From Chloroflexota bacterium (lineage in GTDB: Bacteria > Chloroflexota > Anaerolineae > Aggregatilineales > Phototrophicaceae): a stretch of 64,000 bases of DNA. The notes beneath the pieces were generated by a model. That model was not told the DNA's origin. It ran no database searches and saw nothing but the letters and a program-made list of their open reading frames with translations. Both the position numbers and the translations under genes were made by a program. The stretch is taken from positions 1 to 64,000 of the forward strand of contig JAPPEU010000011.1 in NCBI GenBank assembly GCA_028875245.1, given 5' to 3'. Shown here piece after piece: positions 36,412 to 44,247 of this stretch; the stretch's first letter is position 1, and each line of letters begins with the position of its first letter.

Positions 36412-36435
36412 GGACGGGCGTTTGACCCGCTGTGT
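36412..36435. repeat. Intergenic repeat R6 (partial)
   Basis: Contains GGGCGTTTGACCCGCTGTGTC, matching the first arm of R1 and the inverted second arm of R10 with one difference; its other arm is decayed. Confidence 0.6.
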
Positions 36436-36530
36436 CCACTCGCGTGGGTCCAGTACAGTTTTGCTGATCGCAAAGAAAACGGGGGCGTCCCACCGACTCG
36501 CCCGTACGAATCCCGGGATATGATGACAGA

Positions 36531-36559
36531 TTGCGGACGATACTTGGATCGCCCCTGCA
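36531..36559. repeat. Intergenic hairpin repeat R7
   Basis: TTGCGGACGATACTTGGATC then GCCCCTGCA, a diverged version of R4 (TTGCGGGCGATATGATATAT...CGCCCCTACA). Confidence 0.6.
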
Positions 36560-36594
36560 TTTTCCAGATTGGCGGAGAAATCCGCTCATCCCCC

Positions 36595-36633
36595 TTGACA
36601 GAATTTTTAAGTTAGTCTAAAAATAGTCTTAAA
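36595..36633 (+). promoter_or_regulatory. Promoter and candidate metal-regulator operator of zinc-type ABC operon
   Basis: -35 is a perfect TTGACA (36595-36600); after a 17-base spacer the -10 is TAAAAA (36618-36623). Overlapping it are two direct TAGTCT copies 11 bases apart (36613, 36624), the TTAG-T-CTAA dyad (36612-36620), and outer TTTAAG/CTTAAA arms (36606-36611, 36628-36633). A DtxR/MntR-type or Zur-type repressor binding here would block polymerase. The regulator is not identified. Confidence 0.55.
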
Positions 36634-36666
36634 TCCGCTAAAATAAGTTTCGGGAAGGCTTGAACC

Positions 36667-37695
36667 GTGATTCGTCGTTATTGCTTGCTGCCCCTGCTGA
36701 TCCTGCCGCTTTTGCTTGGCTCGGTCGGGAGCGCGGGCGAAAACACAGTAAAGATCGTCGCCACCACGACGCAGGCGGCCGATCTCATTCGCATCTTGAG
36801 CGCGGGCGTCGATGACCTCGACATCACCGCCTTGATGGGCGCGGGCGTCGACCCGCATCTTTATCAACCGACGGAATCCGACATTGTCGCCATGAATCGC
36901 GCAGAGATGGTGATCTACAGTGGCTTGCGCCTCGAGGGGCAGTTCGATGCGATATTTGAAGCGCTGTCGGAACAGGGCATAGCCACTTATGCCTTGAGCC
37001 AGGCGGTGAAGGACGCCGGCTTCATCATCGGCGGCTTTGACCTGTCGGAGACGCTGGTGAATGTCGATGACCCGCATTTCTGGTTCGATCCGCTCAATTG
37101 GCAGCTCAGCGTGGCCGGCCTGGCGGAGAGGCTGGCCGGGCTTGATCCAGCCAATGCCGAGCGTTATCGCGCCAATGCCGCGGCTTACATTGAGGGGCTT
37201 CAGCTGCTGTATGAATGGGCGGATGCCGGCCTGCGCTCGGTGGCGGAGGGCCAGCGCTATCTGGTGACATCGCATGACGCCTTTCAGTATTTCGGCGCCG
37301 CTTTCGGCTGGCGGATGCAGGCGATCCAAGGCTTGAGCACCGAGGATGAAGCCGGCGTCGGCGATATCCAGGAGACGGTCGATTTCGTCATTGACAACGA
37401 GATTCCGGTGCTATTCGTCGAGAGCAGCATTCCGCCCGATACAGTCGAAGCGGTGATTGAAGCGGTGCGGGCGCAGGGGCGGGGGGCGCGCATCGGCCTG
37501 CGCGAACTCTTCGGCGACGCGATGGGCGAGCCGGGCGGCTTCGGCGGCACCTATGTCGGCATGCTGGCGCAGAACGCCCTCACGATTATGCAGTCCTATC
37601 AGTGCATGGGCGCGGCGGTGACCATTCCGGATTGGCCCGAGAGCTTGATGCCGCAGCCGCCCAAGGAATTATGGAACGTCGATTGCCATGGCTAA
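36667..37695 (+). CDS. Metal ABC transporter substrate-binding protein (TroA/ZnuA-like)
   Basis: A 342-residue cluster A-I solute-binding protein, exported by an N-terminal signal peptide (1-23). Likely metal ligands are H64 (VDPHLYQPT), H137 (DDPHFWFDP), H203 (TSHDAFQYF) and D284 (LFGDAMG). The third histidine, where manganese-type PsaA proteins have Glu, favours zinc (TroA/ZnuA pattern), although TroA also accepts manganese. No His-rich loop is present. The GTG start has GGGAAGG upstream. It is the first gene of the ABC operon behind a regulated-looking promoter. Confidence 0.9.
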   Translation: MIRRYCLLPLLILPLLLGSVGSAGENTVKIVATTTQAADLIRILSAGVDDLDITALMGAGVDPHLYQPTESDIVAMNRAEMVIYSGLRLEGQFDAIFEALSEQGIATYALSQAVKDAGFIIGGFDLSETLVNVDDPHFWFDPLNWQLSVAGLAERLAGLDPANAERYRANAAAYIEGLQLLYEWADAGLRSVAEGQRYLVTSHDAFQYFGAAFGWRMQAIQGLSTEDEAGVGDIQETVDFVIDNEIPVLFVESSIPPDTVEAVIEAVRAQGRGARIGLRELFGDAMGEPGGFGGTYVGMLAQNALTIMQSYQCMGAAVTIPDWPESLMPQPPKELWNVDCHG

Positions 37696-37705
37696 GCCGA
37701 GAAAT

Positions 37706-37778
37706 GCAGGGACGTCTCGCTGAGACGCTCGCATTTCCAGCCAGATTTCGCTGGGCGTTTCGCCGAAACGTCCCTAGA
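37706..37778. repeat. Intergenic hairpin repeat R8
   Basis: Two consecutive self-complementary arms, GACGTCTCGCTGAGACGCTC and GGGCGTTTCGCCGAAACGTC, within the spacer between the binding protein and the ATPase. If transcribed it would form strong hairpins inside the operon mRNA. Related to R9. Confidence 0.65.
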
Positions 37779-37799
37779 GATGTCACAAAAAAAAGAACG

Positions 37800-38567
37800 A
37801 TGGAACATCCAGACAGACCAGCCCTTTCCATTGACGATCTGACCGTCGCCTATCAAGAAAAGCCGGCGATTTGGGATATCGACCTCGATGTGCCGGAAGG
37901 CGTGCTGATGGCCATCGTCGGGCCGAACGGCGCCGGCAAGAGCACCTTGATCAAAGCGGCGCTGAATCTGATTCCGCGGGCGGCCGGCAGCGTCTCCTTT
38001 TCCGGGCTGCCTTATGAGCGCGCCCGTTCGCTGGTCGCTTATGTGCCGCAACGGGGCAGCGTCGACTGGGACTTTCCGACATCGGTGCTTGATGTTGTGA
38101 CCATGGGGCTTTACGGCAAATTGGGCTGGTTTCGCCGCCCGGGGCCCTCCGAGCGGGAGTTGGCGCTGGGCGCCCTGGAGCAGGTCGGCCTGGCCGATTT
38201 CGCCGAGCGGCAGATCAGCCAGCTTTCCGGCGGTCAGCAGCAGCGGACCTTCCTGGCGCGCGCCCTGGTGCAAGACGCGCAAATCTATTTCATGGACGAG
38301 CCCTTCGCCGCCGTCGACGCCGTGACCGAAAACGCCATCGTCAATATCCTGCGCCAGTTGAATCAGCGGGGCAAAACCGTGCTGGTGGTCCATCATGATT
38401 TGCAAACCGTCGCCGAATACTTCGATTGGGTGACGCTGCTGAATGTAGAAGTCATCGCGGCGGGCCCAACCAGCGAGGTCTTCACCTTGGAAAACCTGCA
38501 AAAGACCTATGGCGGGCGCGTCTCATATTTGCATGGCGGGCAGCTGATGACGGCGAGCGCGCCCTGA
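37800..38567 (+). CDS. Metal ABC transporter ATP-binding protein (ZnuC/MntB-like)
   Basis: A 255-residue ATPase that powers the divalent-metal importer. Walker A is GPNGAGKST (41-49), the Q-loop is [10 protein letters not shown], the signature is LSGGQQQR, Walker B is IYFMDEPF and the H-loop is VVHHD. A much longer in-frame extension upstream runs through the repeat R8 and is rejected. Its stop overlaps the first permease start (TGATG). It is expected to pair with both permeases. Confidence 0.92.
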   Translation: MEHPDRPALSIDDLTVAYQEKPAIWDIDLDVPEGVLMAIVGPNGAGKSTLIKAALNLIPRAAGSVSFSGLPYERARSLVAYVPQRGSVDWDFPTSVLDVVTMGLYGKLGWFRRPGPSERELALGALEQVGLADFAERQISQLSGGQQQRTFLARALVQDAQIYFMDEPFAAVDAVTENAIVNILRQLNQRGKTVLVVHHDLQTVAEYFDWVTLLNVEVIAAGPTSEVFTLENLQKTYGGRVSYLHGGQLMTASAP

Positions 38568-39904
38568 TGGCGGGCCGCGCGTTCCCGGGCGAGGACCGGC
38601 GCGTCTGGCTGATCATCGCCGCCATCGTGCTTGGGGGCGCCCTTGTTATTCCGCTGAGCCAGGCGCTCTTCGGTTTGCGCTTCACCTATACCGTGCGCGT
38701 CGTCGCCTTGGGCGGCGCCATCCTGGGCGTCCTGAGCGGCGCGCTCGGCTGTTTCGCTGTGCTGCGGCGGGAAAGCCTGGTCGGGGACGCGCTGTCGCAC
38801 GCTGCCCTGCCGGGCGTGGCCATCGCCTTTTTGCTGGCCGGCCGCGAGTTGAGTCCCCTGCTCATCGGCGCCGGGGTCGCCAGTTGGCTCGGCCTGCGCT
38901 TCGTGGCCGCCTTGCTGACGACGACGCGCATCAAGCAGGACACCGCGCTGGGCATCGTGCTGGCGAGCTGGTTCGCCGCTGGCATCGCCCTGCTGGCCTA
39001 CATCCAGTCCATCCCCGACGCCAGCCAGGCCGGCCTCGACCATTTCATATTCGGGCAGGCGGCCGCCATCATCGAAAGCGATGTGCGGCTGGTCTCCGCG
39101 GTCGGCGCTGTCGTCCTGCTGGCGCTCGCCCTCTTTTGGAAAGAATTCAAGCTGGTGACCTTCGACGCCGAATTTGCCGGCGCGAACGGATTCCGCGTCG
39201 GTCTCATCAATGCGCTGCTTTCAACCTTGGTCGTGGTGACGATCGTGCTGGGCTTGCAGCTGGCCGGCGTGATTCTGATGGTCGGCATGTTGATCGCGCC
39301 CGGCGTTGCCGCTCGCCAGTGGACGCAGAAGCTCGATCAGATGGTCATCCTGGCGGCCGTTTTCGGCGCGTTCTCGGGCGGCCTCGGCGCGGTCATCAGC
39401 GCGCTGGACAGTGATATTCCCACTGGTCCCATGATCATCGTGGTGGCTTTTGCCCTTGTGCTGATGTCGCTGTTCTTGGCGCCCGGGCGCGGCTTGTTAT
39501 GGAGCCGGCTGCGGGGGCGCGCCAACCGCCGGCGTTTCGCCGCCCGCAATACACTGCGCGATCTGTACCGTTACGCCCTGGCGCATGGCGCTGCCGAGTC
39601 GCCCGTTCCTGACGCGTTCATCCGCGGCGTCGGCGACCGCAGCGCCGAGTTGGGCTTGAGCCAGCTGCGCGGCGATGGTCATGTGCGGCTGGGCGCTGAC
39701 GGCTGGCAGCTCAGCCAAAGCGGCATTGACTTGGCGCGGCGCGACGGGCGCAACCAGGCGCTATGGAATGTATACCGTCTCCACGCCCATGAGCTCAATC
39801 TGCCGATTGTGGCGGAAGAGCGCTATGTGGACATCGCGTCCCGGCTGCCGGCGGCGGCCATCGCCGAATTGGAGCGCAGATTGCCGGGGAGCGCCGGCGG
39901 ATGA
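38567..39904 (+). CDS. Metal ABC permease fused to DtxR/MntR-like C-terminal domain
   Basis: A 445-residue ABC-3 family permease. Residues 1-305 have about eight to nine membrane helices, with the EAA-like loop ESLVGDALSHAALPGVA and the conserved FKLVTFDAEFAGANGF. After a basic stretch (RLRGRANRRRFAARN) the remaining ~140 residues are soluble. That tail resembles the winged helix plus dimerisation domain of iron-dependent repressors, especially SQSGIDLARRDGRNQALW and YRLHAHELNLPIV, which correspond to the metal-binding and dimerisation helix. It may sense metal or control transport from the cytosolic face. It is translationally coupled on both sides. Confidence 0.88.
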   Translation: MAGRAFPGEDRRVWLIIAAIVLGGALVIPLSQALFGLRFTYTVRVVALGGAILGVLSGALGCFAVLRRESLVGDALSHAALPGVAIAFLLAGRELSPLLIGAGVASWLGLRFVAALLTTTRIKQDTALGIVLASWFAAGIALLAYIQSIPDASQAGLDHFIFGQAAAIIESDVRLVSAVGAVVLLALALFWKEFKLVTFDAEFAGANGFRVGLINALLSTLVVVTIVLGLQLAGVILMVGMLIAPGVAARQWTQKLDQMVILAAVFGAFSGGLGAVISALDSDIPTGPMIIVVAFALVLMSLFLAPGRGLLWSRLRGRANRRRFAARNTLRDLYRYALAHGAAESPVPDAFIRGVGDRSAELGLSQLRGDGHVRLGADGWQLSQSGIDLARRDGRNQALWNVYRLHAHELNLPIVAEERYVDIASRLPAAAIAELERRLPGSAGG

Positions 39905-41406
39905 TGCCCCTGGAGCGCTTCCTCATTGAGTTTCTGCTCAACTTCCTGACCCGCGGCGAGCTCAATGCACTCTTGCGCTCGCCTCAGAATACAGCGACAT
40001 TGATCGGCTGTCTGATCGCCATCAGCGGCGCGCTGCTGGGGGTCTTCCTGCTTTTGCGCGGCATGTCGCTGACCAGCGACGCTATCAGCCATACAGTGCT
40101 GCTGGGCATCGTCGTCGCCTTTCTCTTGATGACCAAGGTCTTCGGCGTCGCGGGCGATACTTCATCACCCTGGCTGATCCTGGGCGCGTCTCTGGCCGGC
40201 GTCGGCACGGTTCTGCTGACGGAGATGCTCTACCGCTCCGGTCTCGTGCGCCAGGACGCCGCCCTGGGTTTGGCTTTCCCGCTGCTCTTCGCCATCGCGG
40301 TCATACTGGTGTCGCGCTTCGTCGATGATGTGCATCTTGATGAAGACGCCGTGCTGGTCGGCGAGATCGGGCTGGCATGGGCCAATAGCAACAGCCACTG
40401 CTTCGAGCATTGCGAGACGGTCACGGTCACGGAAGATCATCCCGCCGCCAAAATGACGCGCCAATGCCTGAATTGCCGCGCGCTTGGCATCAGCCCGCGG
40501 GACCGCCGGGCCGAATTTATTGAAGTCTGCGGCAATTGCGGCGATTACAGCCCGGCCCGAGCCTGGAGCGCCGGCTTGCTGGAGCGCGAACCGGCCCTGG
40601 TATTTTTCCCGAAGTCAATTGCCGTCACTTCGATAATGACGCTGCTCACGCTCGCTTTCGTCCTCGTCTTCTATAAGGAACTCAAGCTCTCCACCTTTGA
40701 CCCGGCCTTGGCGATGGCCCTCGGCTTCCGCCCCGGCCTGATGCACTACGCGCTGATGATTCTCGTCAGCTTGGTCGCGGTCGGCGCATTTGACGCGGTC
40801 GGCTCGATATTGGTGATCGCCTTCTTCATCATCCCGCCCGCCGCCGCGTACTTGTTGACGGACCGCCTGGCGCTGATGCTGCTGCTGAGCCCGCTAATTG
40901 GCGCGGCCGGCGCCTATTTTGGCTATGACCTGGCGCGCGGTCAACTTTTCGGCTTCATCCCGATCGCGGAGGGCATCGCCGCCGTCAATCGGCTCTTCGG
41001 GCTGGCATTGATCGAAGCCTGGGATTCTTCCATCAGCGCCTCCATGGTGCTAATGATCTTTATCCTGTTCACCCTCGCCTGGGTTTTATCGCCGCGCTAC
41101 GGGCTGATCTCAACGTTGATCCGCCGCGCCATCCGCCGCCGGCTCTTTGAGGATCAGGTGGTGCTGGCGCATATCCACAATCATCAGCATACGGCGCAGG
41201 CGGCGACAGAATTGCGCGTCGCCACCTTGCATGCGCATTTCCGCTGGACGCCGCGCAAGATGGGGCGCGTTCTGGCGCGGCTGCGAGCGCTGGGTTTCAT
41301 CAGCATCGTCGCCGGGGGCGCGCTGTTGACCGAGCGCGGGGACGGCCATGTGCATCGTTTCCGCAAGACCATGCTCGAAGCGCACAATATGCCCGGTGTT
41401 GATTAA
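39901..41406 (+). CDS. Metal ABC permease with Cys-rich zinc-ribbon-like insert and C-terminal winged helix
   Basis: A 501-residue second ABC-3 permease, overlapping the previous gene by four bases (ATGA). It has the standard core (RGMSLTSDAISHTVLLGI near 55; FYKELKLSTFDPALAMALGF near 258-276). Between VLVGEIGLAW (160) and FFPKSIAV (235) there is an extra ~65-residue soluble segment. Six cysteines lie there: C167/C171, C189/C192 (CLNC) and C210/C213 (CGNC), plus H166 and H170. The last two pairs look like a zinc ribbon. The ~85-residue C-terminus is a predicted winged helix (TPRKMGRVLARLRALGFISI) rich in His (HIHNHQH). These suggest cytosolic metal sensing; that is inference. Confidence 0.88.
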   Translation: MMPLERFLIEFLLNFLTRGELNALLRSPQNTATLIGCLIAISGALLGVFLLLRGMSLTSDAISHTVLLGIVVAFLLMTKVFGVAGDTSSPWLILGASLAGVGTVLLTEMLYRSGLVRQDAALGLAFPLLFAIAVILVSRFVDDVHLDEDAVLVGEIGLAWANSNSHCFEHCETVTVTEDHPAAKMTRQCLNCRALGISPRDRRAEFIEVCGNCGDYSPARAWSAGLLEREPALVFFPKSIAVTSIMTLLTLAFVLVFYKELKLSTFDPALAMALGFRPGLMHYALMILVSLVAVGAFDAVGSILVIAFFIIPPAAAYLLTDRLALMLLLSPLIGAAGAYFGYDLARGQLFGFIPIAEGIAAVNRLFGLALIEAWDSSISASMVLMIFILFTLAWVLSPRYGLISTLIRRAIRRRLFEDQVVLAHIHNHQHTAQAATELRVATLHAHFRWTPRKMGRVLARLRALGFISIVAGGALLTERGDGHVHRFRKTMLEAHNMPGVD

Positions 41407-41465
41407 ATGAGTCCGGACATCAGTTTCGCTGTACACTGAGTGCGATTGTTTCGCTAAAGAACGCC

Positions 41466-42455
41466 ATGATCAGCCTGATCGCAACCGTCCTTAACGAAGG
41501 CGACAATATCCGCCAACTCTTCGATTCGATCCAGCGGGGCTCGAGGCTGCCGGATGAGATTGTCATCGTCGACGGCGGCAGCAGCGACGACACGCTGTCG
41601 ATCATGAAACGTTACGCCGATGAATTGCCGCTGCGCCTCTTCGTCGAAGCCGGCTGCAATATCAGCCAGGGACGCAACCGGGCCATCACCGAAGCGCGCG
41701 GCGATATCATCGCGGTCACCGATGCCGGCGTGCGGCTGAATGAGGACTGGCTTGAAGCGATCACGCGGCCGCTGCTGGCGGATCCCAAGCTGGATGTTGT
41801 CGGCGGCTTCTTTGTAGCCGATCCGCAGACCGCCTTTGAAACCGCGCTGGGCGCGGCCACGTTGCCGCTGGCGGAGGAGATTGACGGCGCCTCCTTCCTG
41901 CCGAGCAGCCGCAGCATCGCTTTCCGCAAGTCGGCGGCGGAGGGCATTGGCGGTTATCCCGAATGGCTGGATTTCTGCGAAGATCTGGTCTTTGACATGC
42001 GCTTGCGCGCGGGGGGGAGCGTTTTCGCCTTCGCGCCGGACGCGCTGGCCCGCTTTCGTCCGCGCCGGAATCTGCGTCAGTTCTTCCGGCAGTATTACTT
42101 TTATGCCCGCGGCGATGGCAAAGCGAATCTCTGGCCCAAACGCCACTTCATCCGCTACCTGACCTATCTGGCGCTGGCGCCGGGCATCCTGTTGGCTGGC
42201 GCCCTGGTTGACCCGGCGCTCTGGCTGTTTTTCTTGGTCGGCGCCGCCGTCTATCTAAGGCAGCCTTACCGCCGTCTTCCGGCCGTGATGCGCCGCGCGC
42301 CCGACCGGTCTTTGCCGGTTTGGCTCCGCTGCATCGCGCTGATTCCTTTGCTCCGCCTCACGGGCGATGTCGCCAAGATGATCGGTTATCCGGTCGGCTG
42401 GCGCTGGCGGCTAAAGCGGCGTCCGCCCGATTGGCGGCGGCTGCCCCAACGCTGA
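41466..42455 (+). CDS. Glycosyltransferase family 2 with C-terminal membrane segments
   Basis: A 329-residue GT-A-fold glycosyltransferase. It has the nucleotide-binding start LIATVLNEGDNI, the first Asp in IVIVDGGSSDDT, and the DxD-like AVTDAGVRL. An acceptor-side ED lies in LDFCEDLVFDMRLR, followed by the RQYYFYARGDGK interface helix. Two hydrophobic segments near residues 238-265 and a basic C-terminus suggest membrane attachment. Likely role: sugar transfer to lipid or cell-surface glycan; sugar and acceptor unknown. It stands as a single gene after the ABC operon. Confidence 0.86.
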   Translation: MISLIATVLNEGDNIRQLFDSIQRGSRLPDEIVIVDGGSSDDTLSIMKRYADELPLRLFVEAGCNISQGRNRAITEARGDIIAVTDAGVRLNEDWLEAITRPLLADPKLDVVGGFFVADPQTAFETALGAATLPLAEEIDGASFLPSSRSIAFRKSAAEGIGGYPEWLDFCEDLVFDMRLRAGGSVFAFAPDALARFRPRRNLRQFFRQYYFYARGDGKANLWPKRHFIRYLTYLALAPGILLAGALVDPALWLFFLVGAAVYLRQPYRRLPAVMRRAPDRSLPVWLRCIALIPLLRLTGDVAKMIGYPVGWRWRLKRRPPDWRRLPQR

Positions 42456-42499
42456 CGCGGCTGCGCAAGTTTCGTCCGCTGCAGCGGATGGGCAGCGCA

Positions 42500-42527
42500 T
42501 TGACTGAAATCTCCGTTTGGGTATACT
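42500..42527 (+). promoter_or_regulatory. Predicted promoter of the HTH regulator gene
   Basis: -35 TTGACT (42500-42505), 16-base spacer, -10 TATACT (42522-42527), about 50 bases before the GTG start. Confidence 0.55.
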
Positions 42528-42577
42528 ATGCTAACCCGATAAACAGGCGTCATATCAGGCGGAAGGCGAGCAGCATC

Positions 42578-43189
42578 GTGAGCAGCGAATGGGTCGGTTT
42601 GCGCCGCGCCGCCGAGATTCTTGGCGTGCATCCGGCCACCGTCCGCAACTGGGCCGACAGCGGCAAGCTGCCTTTTCGCCGCACCGCCGGCAAGCACCGC
42701 CGTTTCAACATCAATGATTTGACCGAATATGTCGATTCGCAGGGCGATATCCAGCCTATTGAGCTTCAGGTGATCATCCAGAACGCGCTTGGCCAGACGC
42801 GCATGCAAGTCGGCAGCGAGCGCCTGGAGTCGGCGCCTTGGTATGTGGCGATAAGCGAAGAAGGCAAAGGGCATTTGCGCGAGCAGGGCCGGCGCGTGCT
42901 TGAGGCGATACGCCGCTATGTCGCCGCTGGCGCGCCCGATGCCAACCTGGCGACGGCGATAACACTGGGCAAAGATTATGCCGGCACTCTGATCGCCGAT
43001 GGGCTGACCCTGCCGCAGGCGATGCGCGGCTTTTATTTTTTCAGCGACTTTGTCCCCAACTCGATCTTGACCTGGTCGGAGCTGTCGCCGCCCAAAAGCT
43101 CATCCGAATGGTCGACGCTGCTGCGCCAGGTGAACACCTTCATGAATACGATCCAGCTTTCCATCGTCGAATACTATGAAGATGGCTGA
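42578..43189 (+). CDS. MerR/excisionase-type HTH regulator with RsbR-like helical C-terminus
   Basis: A 203-residue protein. Residues 1-50 are a MerR/BldC-like winged helix-turn-helix (GLRRAAEILGVHPATVRNWA, then the wing RRTAGKHRRFN). The rest is a helical domain with IRRYVAAGAPDANLATAITLG and GLTLPQAMRGFYFFSDF, reminiscent of the N-terminal domains of RsbR-type stress-signalling proteins. GTG 42578 begins just before the HTH, with GGAAGG 11 bases upstream; a longer frame overlaps the glycosyltransferase and is rejected. The dprA start overlaps its end by 14 bases, so the two are co-expressed. Probably a transcriptional regulator, target unknown. Confidence 0.75.
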   Translation: MSSEWVGLRRAAEILGVHPATVRNWADSGKLPFRRTAGKHRRFNINDLTEYVDSQGDIQPIELQVIIQNALGQTRMQVGSERLESAPWYVAISEEGKGHLREQGRRVLEAIRRYVAAGAPDANLATAITLGKDYAGTLIADGLTLPQAMRGFYFFSDFVPNSILTWSELSPPKSSSEWSTLLRQVNTFMNTIQLSIVEYYEDG

Positions 43190-44045
43190 TATTCACGCCC
43201 AGCTGCAATCGATAGCGCTCAGCCTCTCGCCCAATATCGGCGCGGTGACAATGAAAAACCTGCGCAACCATTTCAATGGCGATCTGGACGCTGTGTTGGC
43301 CGCGCCCCGGCGCGAGTTGATGAAAGTGTCGGGCGTGGGCGAGAAAATCGCGGGCGAGATTGCGGCAATCGACCTCGACCTGCTGGCGCCGGAAGTGGCC
43401 GCCTGGGGCGAGCGGGACATCAAGGCGCTGCTGCGGGGCGAAGAAGGCTACCCCGCAGTGCTCCGCGAAGATGATGATTCGCCGCCGCTGCTCTTCGCCA
43501 GCCGCGTCTTGCCGGAGCACGCCTGGGCCAGCTCGGTGGCGATCGTCGGCACGCGCCTCCCTTCAAAAGCAGCGCGCTACCTGACGCTTGAGCTGGCGCT
43601 GAAACTGGCGCGCGCGGGTCGCACTGTCGTCAGCGGGCTGGCGCTGGGCATTGACGCCGCGGCGCATACTGGCGCTTTGGCGGCGGGCGGCCTCACTGTG
43701 GCCGCGCTTGGCAGCGGCATCCTCAATGTTTATCCGGAGGCGAACCGCGCCCTCGCCGAGCGAATTCGCATGACGGGCGCGCTGCTCAGCGAAGTGCATC
43801 CGCGCTGGGGCGCCAATGCCCAGCGGCTGGTATCGCGCAACCGCATCATCAGCGGGCTGAGCCGCGCCGTCATTGTCGTCGAATCGAAGCAAGATGGCGG
43901 CGCCATGTACTGCGCGCGCTTCGCGCAGGAGCAGGGAAGGCCGGTGTACACCTTCGACCTGCCGGCCAGCGGCAATCAGCGTTTGATCAAAGGGGGCGTC
44001 GGCGTCCTGCGGCGCGATGACCCGCTGCGGGATCTGCCTGGCTAG
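43176..44045 (+). CDS. dprA: DNA-processing protein DprA
   Basis: A 289-residue DprA/Smf protein, which loads RecA onto incoming single-stranded DNA in natural transformation. An N-terminal helix-hairpin-helix part (LMKVSGVGEKIAGEI, about 48-62) precedes the Rossmann-like DprA core (about 80-285) with VAIVGTRLPSK, VVSGLALGIDAAAH and ALGSGILNVYPEAN. No C-terminal winged helix is present. It starts inside the end of the HTH gene (a start two codons later, 43182, is also possible) and lies just upstream of lexA. No competence pilus genes are near. Confidence 0.93.
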   Translation: MKMADIHAQLQSIALSLSPNIGAVTMKNLRNHFNGDLDAVLAAPRRELMKVSGVGEKIAGEIAAIDLDLLAPEVAAWGERDIKALLRGEEGYPAVLREDDDSPPLLFASRVLPEHAWASSVAIVGTRLPSKAARYLTLELALKLARAGRTVVSGLALGIDAAAHTGALAAGGLTVAALGSGILNVYPEANRALAERIRMTGALLSEVHPRWGANAQRLVSRNRIISGLSRAVIVVESKQDGGAMYCARFAQEQGRPVYTFDLPASGNQRLIKGGVGVLRRDDPLRDLPG

Positions 44046-44174
44046 CTGGGCCTCTCTCAGGAGGGAATGTATAGGCGGCTTATCAAGTCGCCCGAACGCG
44101 CATCTATTTCGAAGCGGTCGACATGCCATGTCCCCCTACATTCTGAATGTCGGCGAAAAAAGTGGCTAGAGCAT

Positions 44175-44204
44175 TTGACACGAAAACAAATGTTCGTGTA
44201 TACT
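44175..44204 (+). promoter_or_regulatory. lexA promoter with LexA box in the spacer
   Basis: -35 is a perfect TTGACA (44175-44180), the spacer is 18 bases, and the -10 is TATACT (44199-44204). The spacer holds CGAAAACAAATGTTCG (44181-44196), which matches the Gram-positive SOS box CGAACATATGTTCG at 11 of 14 positions when right-aligned, with the GTTCG half perfect. LexA bound here would occlude RNA polymerase, giving autoregulation. Confidence 0.75.
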
Positions 44205-44247
44205 GCTTGTCAGGCGGTGTCGCAGCTTAGGGGAGGCGGGTGCACTC

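Larger units (their letters stand above)
36158..36594. other. Gene-free region with clustered repeats
   Basis: No credible gene. It contains three members of the hairpin-repeat family (36367-36393, 36412-36435, 36531-36559) and ends at the promoter of the metal ABC operon. Confidence 0.6.

Noticed and set aside
37602..37799. N-terminal extension of the metal ABC ATPase
   Set aside because: It is translated repeat R8 sequence and lacks family similarity.
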